A DNA stretch of 64,000 nucleotides, taken from Antennarius striatus (Eukaryota; Chordata; Actinopteri; Lophiiformes; Antennariidae). Shown here piece by piece: positions 1-47,976 of this stretch; position 1 is the stretch's first letter; the number at the start of each line of letters is the position of its first letter. Position numbers and translations under genes: made by a program. The stretch is from the NCBI RefSeq assembly GCF_040054535.1, contig NC_090796.1:5755001-5819000 (forward strand), read 5' to 3'. The notes under the pieces were generated by a model. The model made no database searches, was not told the origin of the DNA, and was given only the letters and a program-made list of their open reading frames with translations.

Positions 1-235
1 CCCTCGTCTTTCTATCTTACCCGGTTCCTGAGTGTACAAAAGTTGAAATTTGACCTTAACCTACTTTTCTCAAGGTCAAGGTCATCATTTCATTTTCATC
101 CCCTTTGCTGCCCGAATAATCTGCTTTTTCTTTCATATTTCTATCTGCAATGGTTTTGGAGATATTTGGTGGACGGACGGACAAACACACAATCACTGAC
201 AATTTCTCTCCGTTATTAGTGAACATTTTTCAGTT
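1..235 (+). repeat. Dispersed ~200-bp repeat, copy 1
   Basis: This is one of three copies of the same unnamed repeat in the window. The others are at 55176-55412 (same orientation) and 22060-22260 (opposite orientation). Shared landmarks in order are a CTCAAGGTCAAG(G/A) stretch, a CATTTTCATCCCC stretch, a TTTCTATCTGCAA stretch, GATATTTGGT, and a GGACGGACG-rich end followed by CACTGACAAT. No coding potential was seen. The family could not be named; it behaves like an old interspersed MITE or SINE relic. The copy may start left of the window. Confidence 0.6.
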
Positions 236-815
236 GATTATTGAAAAAGGACACATATTACAAAGCTGAAAGGAGAGAGAATATTAGATGTAGATTTGTC
301 ATGTCACCAGAAACATCAAGTCCATTTGAATGTCTGATGTCTGGTCAGAAACAGGTGTTTGTAGAAAGGATTTTATTGTAACAACTTTATGAAGTGATTG
401 TGCGTCAGCGTTGTGTTTATAGCTGTCTTTAAAAAAAACTGCCCATATTGGCTGTTAAAATTCATAGCATGTACAGATTATTGTCAGTGATCAGGCTAAT
501 AATGCTTAATGCATTTACATTGGTTCATATCCCTGTTCATTAGCCTTTTGTGTAGTAGCCCCAAATTACTGCAGTACGTAAAAACAAACAAACAAACCCC
601 AAAAAAAACCCCATTAAAACCACAATTCCAGGGGATGTGTGAGAAATGCTGATAACACAACAAAGAAAAACTAAAGATGACGTGTCATTGTGTGGGCGGG
701 GCTCCAAAAGCAGTCGCCACACCTAACAGTAAGCTAGAGTGGAAGAGGTGTGTCGGACTTGTCACTCATTATTTGCTGTAGGTTTCCAATCATTATTCCA
801 CATGTTTGACGGTTG

Positions 816-817
<2 letters not shown>

Positions 818-907
<90 letters not shown>
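818..907. repeat. (GT)n microsatellite
   Basis: About 45 uninterrupted GT units lie in the intron upstream of the first visible abcc3 exon. The run is long and pure, so it is probably polymorphic. A matching (CA) run follows about 130 bp downstream. Confidence 0.97.
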
Positions 908-909
<2 letters not shown>

Positions 910-1033
910 CTAAATTAAGAATGTGACCATGGTTGACTTGACCTGTGAAATCTGGACCCGTTAGACTTGATCAGTTTTTCCCGCTCACTTGAGAAAGCTC
1001 TTATACAGGATACCATGAGTGAATTGGTCAGCT

Positions 1034-1037
<4 letters not shown>

Positions 1038-1077
<40 letters not shown>
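1038..1077. repeat. (CA)n microsatellite
   Basis: About 20 CA units end 54 bp before the abcc3 exon that starts at 1132. With the GT run at 818-907 they form complementary dinucleotide tracts that could pair in the transcript close to a splice acceptor. Confidence 0.95.
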
Positions 1078-1080
<3 letters not shown>

Positions 1081-1131
1081 CTGGTGTGTTTCCAACCATG
1101 AATGGGTAAATGTGTGTGCGTTCCGTTTCAG

Positions 1132-33382
<32,251 letters not shown>

Positions 33383-34516
33383 AGCCGCCTCTGCTGCTCC
33401 AAAACCAGCTGGACCATCAGCTTCCGTCTGTCTCACCCAGGTTGTGAACGCTGGCAGTGGACCGAAGAGAACTTTTTTTTTTTTCAGGGTGCTTTCTACT
33501 GTTTTTGAATTCAGCCGGAACATTCTCTAGTCTTCTGTGATTGTCTTACACGTCACTAAATGGTCCTGTGAGGGAGACATGCTATCTGTGACAGCTAGCA
33601 AGGAAACAGAAGCCATATGTGCAGGTACCAGCTCATCCAAATCTGCTCTTTAGTGCCTTCTGCAAGTGGGATGAAGAAAGCAATGAATGTATCTGTTCCT
33701 CCTCAGCTGTCTGCTGCAAGACAACAACAGACGAAACAGAAAAGGAGGAACCTTTCTAATTTTTTTTTACAAAGATAACTGATGTGCCACTGTGCTTTCC
33801 TCATAAAACATAAAGTTTTTTTGTGATACACCCACTTATTTTTTTACTACGCCATTATTTAAATGACTTTTTAAGGAACTATTTGATGTAGGGACGTTTG
33901 TTTATTTACAAATATAATTCTTTTGTGAACCAAATCTCCAAAAACTTGAATTCTCTAATACCCAAATATGGAAATATTGAAATGCCTTTATTAAAAAACA
34001 AAAAGAACATCTGTCTGCTGTCTTATATTAGATGTTATGTTGTGAATAATTGATGTGTGAGATGAAGGGCTGCCTGAACTCAATACAAGAAGTGAAGACG
34101 TGGTTTGAAAAAATACAAATTAGTTATTTTATTTCCTGGTACAGTAAGAGTTCTTCATGTTGTATGAAAGATTATTCTGGTTATAGGAAAGTTTGACTTC
34201 TTCTGAAGTTTCAAATCACTCCATTCTAGTAAAAAAAGTAGCTTGTCCAGTGTTCCAAGGGTGGATCAAGTAAAGCTGATTTTAATTTGACATTGTTAGC
34301 TGATATAAATGAGGAGAAAATGATAGAAAACCGCACAATAGGACTTGAACCTTTGGCAGATCGCCATCCAGATACATACCTTAGAATATAACACTGCTTA
34401 AAATGGATCGGCTTGACCTAAATAAAAACAAACTCCTACACATGAATTTGCTGACTAATCTCAGTCAGTAATTAAAATGTAAAAGAATCAACAGCCAGCA
34501 CAATCCACTCTAATAT
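33383..34516 (+). other. abcc3 3' UTR and downstream flank
   Basis: Sequence after the abcc3 stop, without introns or coding similarity. It is AT-rich, with ATAAAA-type motifs near 33803-33813 and ATTAAA near 33990 as possible polyadenylation signals. No transcript end can be fixed from sequence alone. Confidence 0.45.
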
Positions 34517-34879
34517 TTACCTGTGTTTGTGTGTGTGTGTGTGTGTAGCTGTGAAGCTGTAACCCGTAAACAGGAGATGACTGAAAAGTCTCTCACAGGC
34601 AGCGGACGCGGGGACGGCTGTGTTGATTTTCACTGACAGTCTCTTGACTTCGGGAAAAGAATGGAACATGTCCATACCTCGAGGTGATGAAAAGTAAAGA
34701 TACCTCTCCAACTCTTGTTTTTGACTTTTCTGCCCCCATAGTTGCAAAGAAGTCGTCTTCATCAGAAGGACTGCTACATGAGCGGCCTCATTCAGCTCCA
34801 AATTGGTAACCAGGTGGTTTCTGATATAGTCAAAGCCTATGAAAGGAGAAAAGTTAGGCTTGCACATTTTTCTCACCAA
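34517..34879 (-). mobile_element. hAT transposase C-terminal fragment
   Basis: The minus strand encodes NHLVTNLELNEAAHVAVLL, an acid-rich spacer, ELERYLYF, FPEVKRLSVKINTAVPAS and AACERLFS. The last two match the hAT dimerisation domain (LA..L..PATSA.SERLFS pattern). The rest of the transposase is absent. The sequence lies between abcc3 and the alpha-tubulin gene; it is a transposon relic, not a host gene. Confidence 0.8.
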
Positions 34880-35484
34880 TCTGATACAGTATATAGTCAG
34901 CCAAGCTGATGTTTTATAAATATATATTAAAACCCACAGTGTTTAAAACTTATGCTTGTCTTAATTTTTCAGTTAAGAAGTAAACGTTGATCCTTTTAAT
35001 TAATTGTACTTTTACAAGTACAGGAGTGAAATCTCTGAAGAGATTTCTGAATCTCTAAGATTCAAAAGTTTCCCAGATTTAAAGGTGAAACAAAAAAAAA
35101 CCTGCTGTAGAGGCCAAGAGAGAAACATCAGTGGAGTACCCATTTCCACCAGCAGATGGTGCGATGACATCAAAACACCATCAAAAGCATGACAAATCAT
35201 GTTTTTCAGATTTTACAAGAAACACAAAAAACTGAACAATGTGTGATTTCTTTAAAAAAAAAAAAAAAGTGACGGGCAATTATTTTAAGAGTGTCACGAC
35301 ATTGAAGAGTCAATGCAAAAAAGTAATCCCAGTTTTACGTCCTGGCGGTATCTGCTTGAAAGGACGCCTAACATCATAAAAGCATTCCTTTGATGTCAAC
35401 GACATGTAAGCTGAGAAGCCCAATATATTAACAAACTCTTTGAAAGATAGTATTTTTTGAGAGAACTTTCATCCAGAAGCCATA

Positions 35485-40815
<5,331 letters not shown>

Positions 40816-40970
40816 GTTCAGGTGTCACTACCATTTTATTTAACAGACAAGGTTGGTCTATTGCGTAAATTGGAGAGACATAAGAAACAGAACATACTGT
40901 ATTTTGTGTCTTAAATGTTTTTAGATTTTTAAGAATTAACTTTTTATCTCTAGAGATGACAGTTTGTTTA

Positions 40971-42167
40971 CAGTGTTAGCCAAACGTTTACATACACTTG
41001 TACAGAACATAATGTCATGGCTGTCTTGAGTTTCCAGTTATTTCTATAAATCTGATTTTTCTCTGATAGAATGATTGGAACAGATACTTCTTTGTCACAA
41101 AAAAACAATCACGAAGTTTGATTCTTTTATGACTTTATTATGGGTAAACTGAAAATGTGACCAAATCAGTTGGGTCAAAAATGTACAAACATCAATGCTA
41201 ATATTTGGTTACATGTCTCTTGGCCATTTTTACTTCCATTAGGCCATTTTGGTAGCCATCCACAAGCTTCTGGCAAGTTTCTGGTTGAATCTTTGATCAC
41301 TCCTCACAGAATTGGTGCAGTTCAGTTACATTTGATGGCTTTTTGACATGGACTTGTTTCTTCACCATTGTCCACATGTTCTCAATGGGGTTTAAGTCAG
41401 GCCATTCTAAAACCTTAATTCTAGCCTGATTTAGGCATTCCATTACCGCTGTTGATGTGTGTTTGGGGTCATTGTCCTGTTGGAACACCCAACTGCGCCC
41501 AAGACCCAACCTTCGGGCTGATGACTTTAGGTTTTCTTGAAGAATTTGAAGGTAATCCTCCTTCTTCATTGTCCCATTGACTCTCTGATGGTAGGCATGG
41601 TGTTCTTGGGGTTAAACCTTTTCTCCTCCAAACATATTGCTGGGCATTGTGGCCAAACAGCTCAATCCTTGTTTCATCTGACCACTGCTGCTTTGAAATG
41701 GCTCCAAGGGACTTTCCTGACTTGTTCTAGTCAACAATTCTCTTTTTCAGTTATGTGCTGAGCTCCTTTGACTTTCCCATTGTAGCGTTTGTGGGTGTTT
41801 TTTATCCAATGAGCCCTTTTTGAATGGCCTCAGAAGTCACCAGCTGTAGTCACTCATGATCACTCACAAGAAGTTGAGAGGCCATGCTGTGAAGCTCATG
41901 TCATTGACACAACTTTCTAAGTCTCAAAAATTGCTCATTCATGTTGCTGTATGTATATTTTTGACCCAGCAGGTTTGGTCACACTTTCAGTTTACCCATA
42001 ATAAAATCATAAAAGAATCAAACTTCATGAATGTTTTTTGTGACAAAGAAGGATCTGTTCCAATCACTATATCAGAGAAAAAACTGAGTTGTAGAAATAA
42101 TTGGAAACTCAAGACAGCCATGACATTAGGTTCTTTACAAGTGTATGTAAACTTTTAACTACCACTG
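40971..42167 (-). mobile_element. Tc1/mariner (Tc1) element with long inverted repeats, degenerate
   Basis: It starts CAGTGTTAGCCAAACG after TA (40969-40970) and ends ACTACCACTG before TA (42168-42169), the TA target duplication of this superfamily. Left and right arms are inverted repeats of about 200 bp (TTTACATACACTTGTA against ACAAGTGTATGTAAA; TTTTTTGTGACAAAG near the inner ends). The minus strand encodes a transposase tail with WVFQQDNDPKHTS and LEWPDLNPIENMW, matching the last parts of the DDE domain; the N-terminal half is broken. It lies 155 bp after the alpha-tubulin stop, probably in its 3' UTR. Confidence 0.92.
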
Positions 42168-42282
42168 TATGTATCAAAACTATGTTTGACAGGTTTATTT
42201 CTGTGTTGTTCAGTAAATCTTTCCCCTAAATATACTGAAACTTTTATCTCTCCATAAATAAAAATTTTTGAATTTGAGATGG
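42168..42282 (+). promoter_or_regulatory. Possible polyadenylation region of the alpha-tubulin gene
   Basis: An AATAAA at 42257-42262 (in CCATAAATAAAAATTT) is the first good signal in unique sequence after the tubulin stop. Another AATAAA lies inside the Tc1 right arm near 42000. If the original site is the outer one, the Tc1 element has lengthened the tubulin 3' UTR by 1.2 kb. This is inference. Confidence 0.35.
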
Positions 42283-42395
42283 TGCAGTGGGTAGCGCTGT
42301 CGTCACACAGCAGGGCGGTCGAGGTTTAAGACCCGCTCTGTGCAGAGTTTACATGTTCTCCCTGTGTCTGCGTGGATTGTCTCCGGGTTCTATTA
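42283..42395 (+). mobile_element. tRNA-derived SINE, 3' truncated fragment
   Basis: GATGGTGCAGTGGGTAGCGC, then TCGTCACACAGCAGGGCGG and TGTTCTCCCTGTGTCTGCGT match the head and early body of the SINE at 18474 and 20791, here in plus orientation. It breaks off at CTCCGGGTTCT and is followed by an L1 fragment. Confidence 0.8.
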
Positions 42396-43050
42396 TGCTA
42401 CTTATTTGACAGTAACTGTCTCAAAAGGGAGATGGGAAGGTTATTCCAACGCCTTAGATCAACACAGACTTTGTCCAAAAGTGGGGTGAAGTTCAGGTGG
42501 ATTAGTTCGGAGAGTTCAGAAGAAATATTTATACCCAGATATCTAATGTTACCCATGTTCAAGGAATGAAGTGAATTTTAGACTGCAGTATTCCACAAGT
42601 TCTTTGTTAATGGAAGTATGATTGATTTTGACCAGTTGGTGGAATAATCTGAAAGACGCAATAAAGTTTTGAATGAGTTTATATACTTCCTTCACCGATG
42701 TTTTGGGTTTTTCTAGATAAAGTAAAAGGTCGTCTGCATAGAAGTTAACTGTGAAGTTGACTGTGGCCTTAGGTGAGTTACTGTATACAGAGTGGATACC
42801 CACTGGATAAACGACTCACCAAAGCCAAATTAATGAAGTACAGAGAAAAGTCCAATTCACTTTTTCAGCGTTAAGTGATGTAACAATTGCTTTCCTGTTG
42901 CAGCGTTGTGTCAAACTAATCAGATTTAGTAGTCTTCCAACATTGTTTGTAGTGTCGACCCTTAATAAATCCTGTTTGATCATTGTGAATTATTGATGGA
43001 ATAATTTTCTCCCATCTAGAAGCAAGTGCTTTAGATATAATTTTCTGAGC
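42396..43050 (-). mobile_element. L1-clade LINE reverse transcriptase fragment
   Basis: The minus strand gives ASRWEKIIPSIIHNDQTGFI (43025-42960) followed by KGRHYKQCWK, later NFYADDLLLYLEKP (about 42745-42700), and IRYLGINISSEL near 42550-42515. These are the L1-type RT motifs D-QTGFI-GR and the YADDLLLYL catalytic box. Segments between are missing or frame-shifted. Confidence 0.82.
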
Positions 43051-43311
43051 GGAAAAAACAACAACATGCCACATGGATCGAGATTTTAGGAAAACTGCAT
43101 TTTCATGTTTTCAACAATACAGTATCTTTGTGCTGTCCTGTGTGTAAAGGAAGGTGTTCAGACTTTTGAATTACATACACTATCAATTTGTTCTCATTTG
43201 CTGAAGACAACACAAAAACAAAACATACTCATCAATTTGTTGAATTCTCGCAGTTAACGATAACAGAAATTTGACACGTAAAATAAGATAAATTAATCTA
43301 AATGACACACA

Positions 43312-46300
43312 AAGATGCGAATCAAACCCATACCTGGTTCCATACCGGATCCGTCGAGGCCCGGATTAACAACGACCGCCATCGGCGCTGTTGACCTACA
43401 GGACGCCGGTGGAAATTGGACTACTGTTGGTCGAAGGAGGAGAGGAGGAAAGTGTATTCTCACGAAGACAGAGAAGAGGAGCGCCAAGAGTATAGGACTG
43501 AGAGTAGGGACGTTGAATGTTGGAACTATGACAGGAAAAGGTAGAGAGTTGGTTGACATGATGCAGAGGAGGAAGGTAGACATACTGTGTGTCCAGGAGA
43601 CCAGGTGGAAAGGTAGCAAGGCTAGAAGTTTAGGAGCAGGGTTCAAGTTCTATCATGGTGTAGATGGGAAGAGAAATGGTGTAGGAGTTATCTTGAAGGA
43701 GGAGTTTGTTAGGAATGTCCTGGAGGTAAAAAGAGTGTCGGATAGAGTGAAGCCAGAAATAGAAGGTGTGATGTTCAATGTTGTTAGTGGGTATGCTCCA
43801 CAGGTAGGATATGAGCTGGAGGAGAAGGAGAAATTCTGGTTGGACTTTGATGAAGTGATGCAGAGCATACCTAGAAGTGAGAGAGTTGTCATTGGAGCAG
43901 ACTTCAATGGACATGTTGGTGCAGGAAACAGAGGTGATGAGGTGGTGATGGGCAGGTTTGGTATCCAGGAGAGGAACGCAGAGGGACAGATGATAATTGA
44001 CTTTGCAAAAAGGATAGAAATGGCTGTAGTAAATACCTTCTTCCAGAAGAGGCAGGAACATAGGGTGACCTATAAGAGTGGTGGTAGGAGCCCACAGGTA
44101 GACTACATCTTGTGTAGACGGTGTAACCTGAAGGAGATCAGTGACTGTAAAGTAGTGGTAGGCGAGAGTTTAGCCAAACAGCATAGGATGGTGGTGTGTA
44201 GGATGACTCTGGTGGTGACGAAGATGAAGAGGACAAAGACAGAGCAGAAGACGAAATGGTGGAAGCTGAAAAGGGAAGAGTGTTGCATGACTTTTAGGAA
44301 GGAGTTAGGACAGGCTCTGGGTGGTGAGGAGGTGCTTCCAGATGACTGGAAAACTACAGCTAATGTGATCAGGGAGACAGGTAGGAAGATACTTGGTGTG
44401 TCATCTGGAAGGAAAGTAGATAAGGAGACTTGGTGGTGGAATGAGGAGGTCCTCAGTCCTCTCAGTGGGACACTGAGAGGACTGAGGAGAGTAGACAGGA
44501 GTACAGGGAGATGCAGTGTAAGGTGAAGGTAGAGGTAGCCAAGGCCAAACAAGAAGCTTATGATGACTTGTATGCTAGGTTGGACAGTAAGGAGGGAGAG
44601 ACTGATCTATACCGGTTGGCAAGACAGAGAGATAGAGATGGGAAGGGCGTGCAGCAGGTTAGGGTGACTAAGGATAGGGATGGAAGTCTATTGACAGGTG
44701 CCAGTAGTGTGATGGGAAGATGGAAAGAGTACTTTGAAGAGTTGATGAACGTGGAAAATGAGAGAGAACAAAGACTAGAAGAGGTGACAGTTATGGACCA
44801 GTGTTTTGTGAAAAATTTTGCAGGCCCGCCGGAGGTAGGTAAAAACTCACACAATAAATCAGACAGAAAACTGCTATGAGGCTATAATAAATGAATGATT
44901 TATTTCCCGCAGAGCATAGAGCAAACAAACAACAAATAATGAGCAGCAAACAGTAAATTATAGACAACTATGATGCTAGAATAAACTGGTAGCTACATCC
45001 TCCACAAAGAACCGCTGGAGTAAGCTTGTAGTTTCATTCCCCACAGAGCATAGTAATGTACTTTGAGTCCCAGGACCCCCTATGATGCTAGAACAAATGT
45101 GTCATTCATTCCCCACAGAGCATAGGACAGTACCCAAAAATTCTTTGGTTGACCTAAAGCATTCCAAATATGCTCAGTCTCTTACCTTGACACAATGGGA
45201 AGGAGAGCCTACAACCCAGGCAGAGTAGCATCAACCACGCTGGGCGTCCGTACGCGTCCACACGCAACCCGTCGCTGACTCCAACCTGGGGCCGGAAACT
45301 CACCACCTTTATAGTTTGAACAAACGAGGCCTGCATGCGAGCAGGGGAGGCCAGCCCCACCTCGCAGGCACCCCTCCTTTCGGTGGTACCACACTGTCGG
45401 ACAAACAAGTTTATCAGACAGTGTGGGAAGGCTTTCGCCGCACCTGGGAATGCAGGATGGGAGGCCTTCACTTAACCGGAGAAAAACATTGATATCAGGC
45501 GACCTTACACATTGGAATGCACCGGGACGACTTAAGTGAGCATAATGGCTTGAGAACAGCTCTCTATCCCCTCTCCATCTCCCCTCCCCAGAGAGGAGTC
45601 ACCCCTGGTACTGTCGGGTACCTGCAGCAGCCCCCCTATGATTTGCAGTGCTGCTGTGACCTCTCGGTGTCCAGAACAACTAAGATGAAACGCAGTCCAG
45701 CAGGGTGCTTGGAGAGGTTCTGAGGCCGGCTCTCAGTAAGAACATACTAAAGCCTAAAGCAATCACATTATGAATCTATTATATTGTGAAGCAAAGCAAT
45801 TATATTCAAACAGGTGAATATTCAAGCATGTGAACTAAATGTTCCAGCAGGTGAATTAACATGTGACATAATATTCAAACATGTGAAATTCCCATTACAA
45901 CCAGGAAGTAGCAAAGATTAGTCAGGATGAAGTGAGGAGAGCACTGAAGAGGATGAAGAGTTGAAAGGCAGTCAGTCCTGATGATATACCTGTAGAGGTT
46001 TAAAAGTGCCTAGGAGAGGTGGCAGTAGAGTTTCTGACTGGGTTGTTCAGCAGGATCTTAGATAGTGAGAAGATGCCTGAGGAATGGATGAGAAGTGTGC
46101 AGGTGCCCATTTTTAAGAACAAGGGAGATGTGCAGAGTTGTGGCAACTACAGAGGAATAAAGCTGATGAGCCATTCAATGAAGTTATGGGAAAGAGTAGT
46201 GGAAGCTAGACTAAGGGCAGAAGTGAACATTTGTGAGCAGCAGTATGGTTTCATGCCAAAACAGAGTACTACAGATGCAGTATTTGCTTTGAGGATGTTG

Positions 46301-47405
46301 ATAGAGAAGTACAGAGAAGGCCAGAGGGAGCTGCATTGTGTTTTTGTAGATCTGGAGAAAGCTTATGACAGGGTGCCCAGAGAGGAACTGTGGTATTGTA
46401 CGAGGAAGTCCGGAGTGGCAGAGAAGTATGTTAGAGCGGTTCAGGACATGTATGAGGACTGTAAGACAGTGGTGAGGTGTGCTGTAGGTGTGACAGAGGA
46501 GTTCAAGGTGGAGGTGGGACTGCATCATGGATCAGCTCTGAGCCCCTTCTTGTTCGCTATGGTGATGGACAGGCTGACAGACGAGGCTAGACATGAATCT
46601 CCATGGACTATGATGTTTGCAGATGACATTGTGGTCTGCAGTGAGAGCTGGGAACAGGTGGAGGAGAAGCTAGAGAGGTGGAGGTTTGTCCTGGAAAGGA
46701 GAGGAATGAAGGTTAGCCGCAGTAAGACAGAGTACATGTGTGTGAATGAGAGGGACCCAAGTGGAAGAGTGAGGTTACAGGGAGAAGAGATCAAGAAGGT
46801 GGATGATTTTAAGTACTTAGGGTCAACAGTCCAGAGCAATGGAGAGTGTGGAAAAGGGGTGAAGAAACTTGTACAGGCAGGATGGTACGGGTGGAGAAAA
46901 GTGTCAGGTGTGATGTGTGATAGAAGAGTTTCAGCTAAAATGAAAGGAAAGGTGTACAAAACTGTGGTGAGACCAGCGATGTTGTTTGGTCTAGAGACAG
47001 TGTCACTGAGGAAAAGACAAGAGACAGAGCTGGAGGTAGCAGAGATGAAGATGCTGAGGTTCTCTCTGGGAGTGACCAGGAAGGATAGGATCAGGAATGA
47101 GTACATCAGAGGGACAGCACATGTTAGAGGTTTTGGAGATAAAGTCAGAGAGGCCAGACTGAGATGGTTTGGACATGTCCAGAGCAGAGATAGTGAATAT
47201 ATTGGTAGAATGATGCTGAGTTTTGAACTGCCAGGCAGGAGGCCTAGAGGAAGACCAAAGAGGAGGTTTATGAATGTGGTGAAAGAGGACATGAAGGTAG
47301 TTGGTGTGAGAGAAGAGGATGCAAAGGACAGGGTTAGATAGAGGAAATTGATTCGATGTGGCCACCCCTGAAGGGAAAAGCCGAAAGGAAAAGAAGAAGA
47401 AGAAG
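43312..47405 (+). mobile_element. RTE-clade LINE, near full length, split by a solo LTR
   Basis: The first open frame (43315-44526) holds an apurinic-type endonuclease: LRVGTLNVGTMTGK, DILCVQETRWKGSK, IGADFNGHVGAGN, VDYILCRR. The second part (46019-47341) holds the RT: MKSGKAVSPDDIPVE-like entry, CGNYRGIKLMSHSMK, CVFVDLEKAYDRVPREEL, MMFADDIVVC, FKYLGSTVQSNGE, and a C-terminus with GRRPRGRPKRR. The 3' end is an (AAG)n tail. The 17-bp AATCTAAATGACACACA occurs at 43295-43311 and 47406-47422, an intact target duplication. Without the inserted LTR the element is about 3.0 kb, right for RTE. An in-frame stop near 44524 and another near 45962 indicate it is no longer active. It belongs to an RTE subfamily distinct from the Rex3-type copy at 13228. 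Confidence 0.93.
44802..45899. mobile_element. Solo LTR (1098 bp) inserted in the RTE element
   Basis: It begins TGTTTTGTG and ends CCCATTACA, flanked by the 5-bp direct repeat ACCAG (44797-44801 and 45900-45904). Removing it and one ACCAG restores the RTE reading GAC CAG GAA GTA GCA. TG...CA ends plus a 5-bp duplication fit a solo LTR of a gypsy- or retrovirus-like element. Three imperfect internal units each carry CAGAGCATAG (44910, 45044, 45116), preceded by CTATGATGCTAGAA or similar. No internal genes remain, so the parent family and strand cannot be named. Confidence 0.82.
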
Positions 47406-47976
47406 AATCTAAATGACACACATCCAGGCTCGAGAAATTCAGACGTTATCGTTTCAGCTTCTGAGCTCAAAGGTGAAGAAATCAATCGGTAAATGTACAC
47501 GCCTGGATCCTAACATCTGACACTTTACAGTCAGATATAAGGACTTTACATTTTTTGCACATTAACACCAGCATGACGCAACAAACACACAGCAGCTGAG
47601 CATAAGCAACATATAAACATACAACAGCTCATCTCTAGTGACCCCGGAGAGAAGCGTCAGGTAAAGGTCACCGCGGTCCCGAGCTTTGCAGTGCTATGAC
47701 CGACACACACACCTGAGGCCTGTACCATAAAGCTGGATTACAGCTTAGTGAGATAACTTCAGGTTTAACCCTGGCTTTTCGGTACCATAAAGGTGGCTTA
47801 CTTTCTATTGGGCTACATTGTCGTGGTAACCTATGCTGAACACCTAACCTGCTCTGGAGCAGAATAAGTTCAGGATAAGAGCTCAGCAGGTATAACAGCC
47901 CCACCTACTGACCAATCAGTTCTCTTGGAAAATGGCCTGTCCGTTTTATGAGAACCTGGTGGATCTTGATGCACAG

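Noticed and set aside
46525..47421. 298-codon minus-strand open frame
   Set aside because: It is the reverse of the RTE reverse transcriptase. The same holds for other minus-strand frames between 43293 and 47500, and for the plus-strand frame at 30575-30961 over the RTE tail.
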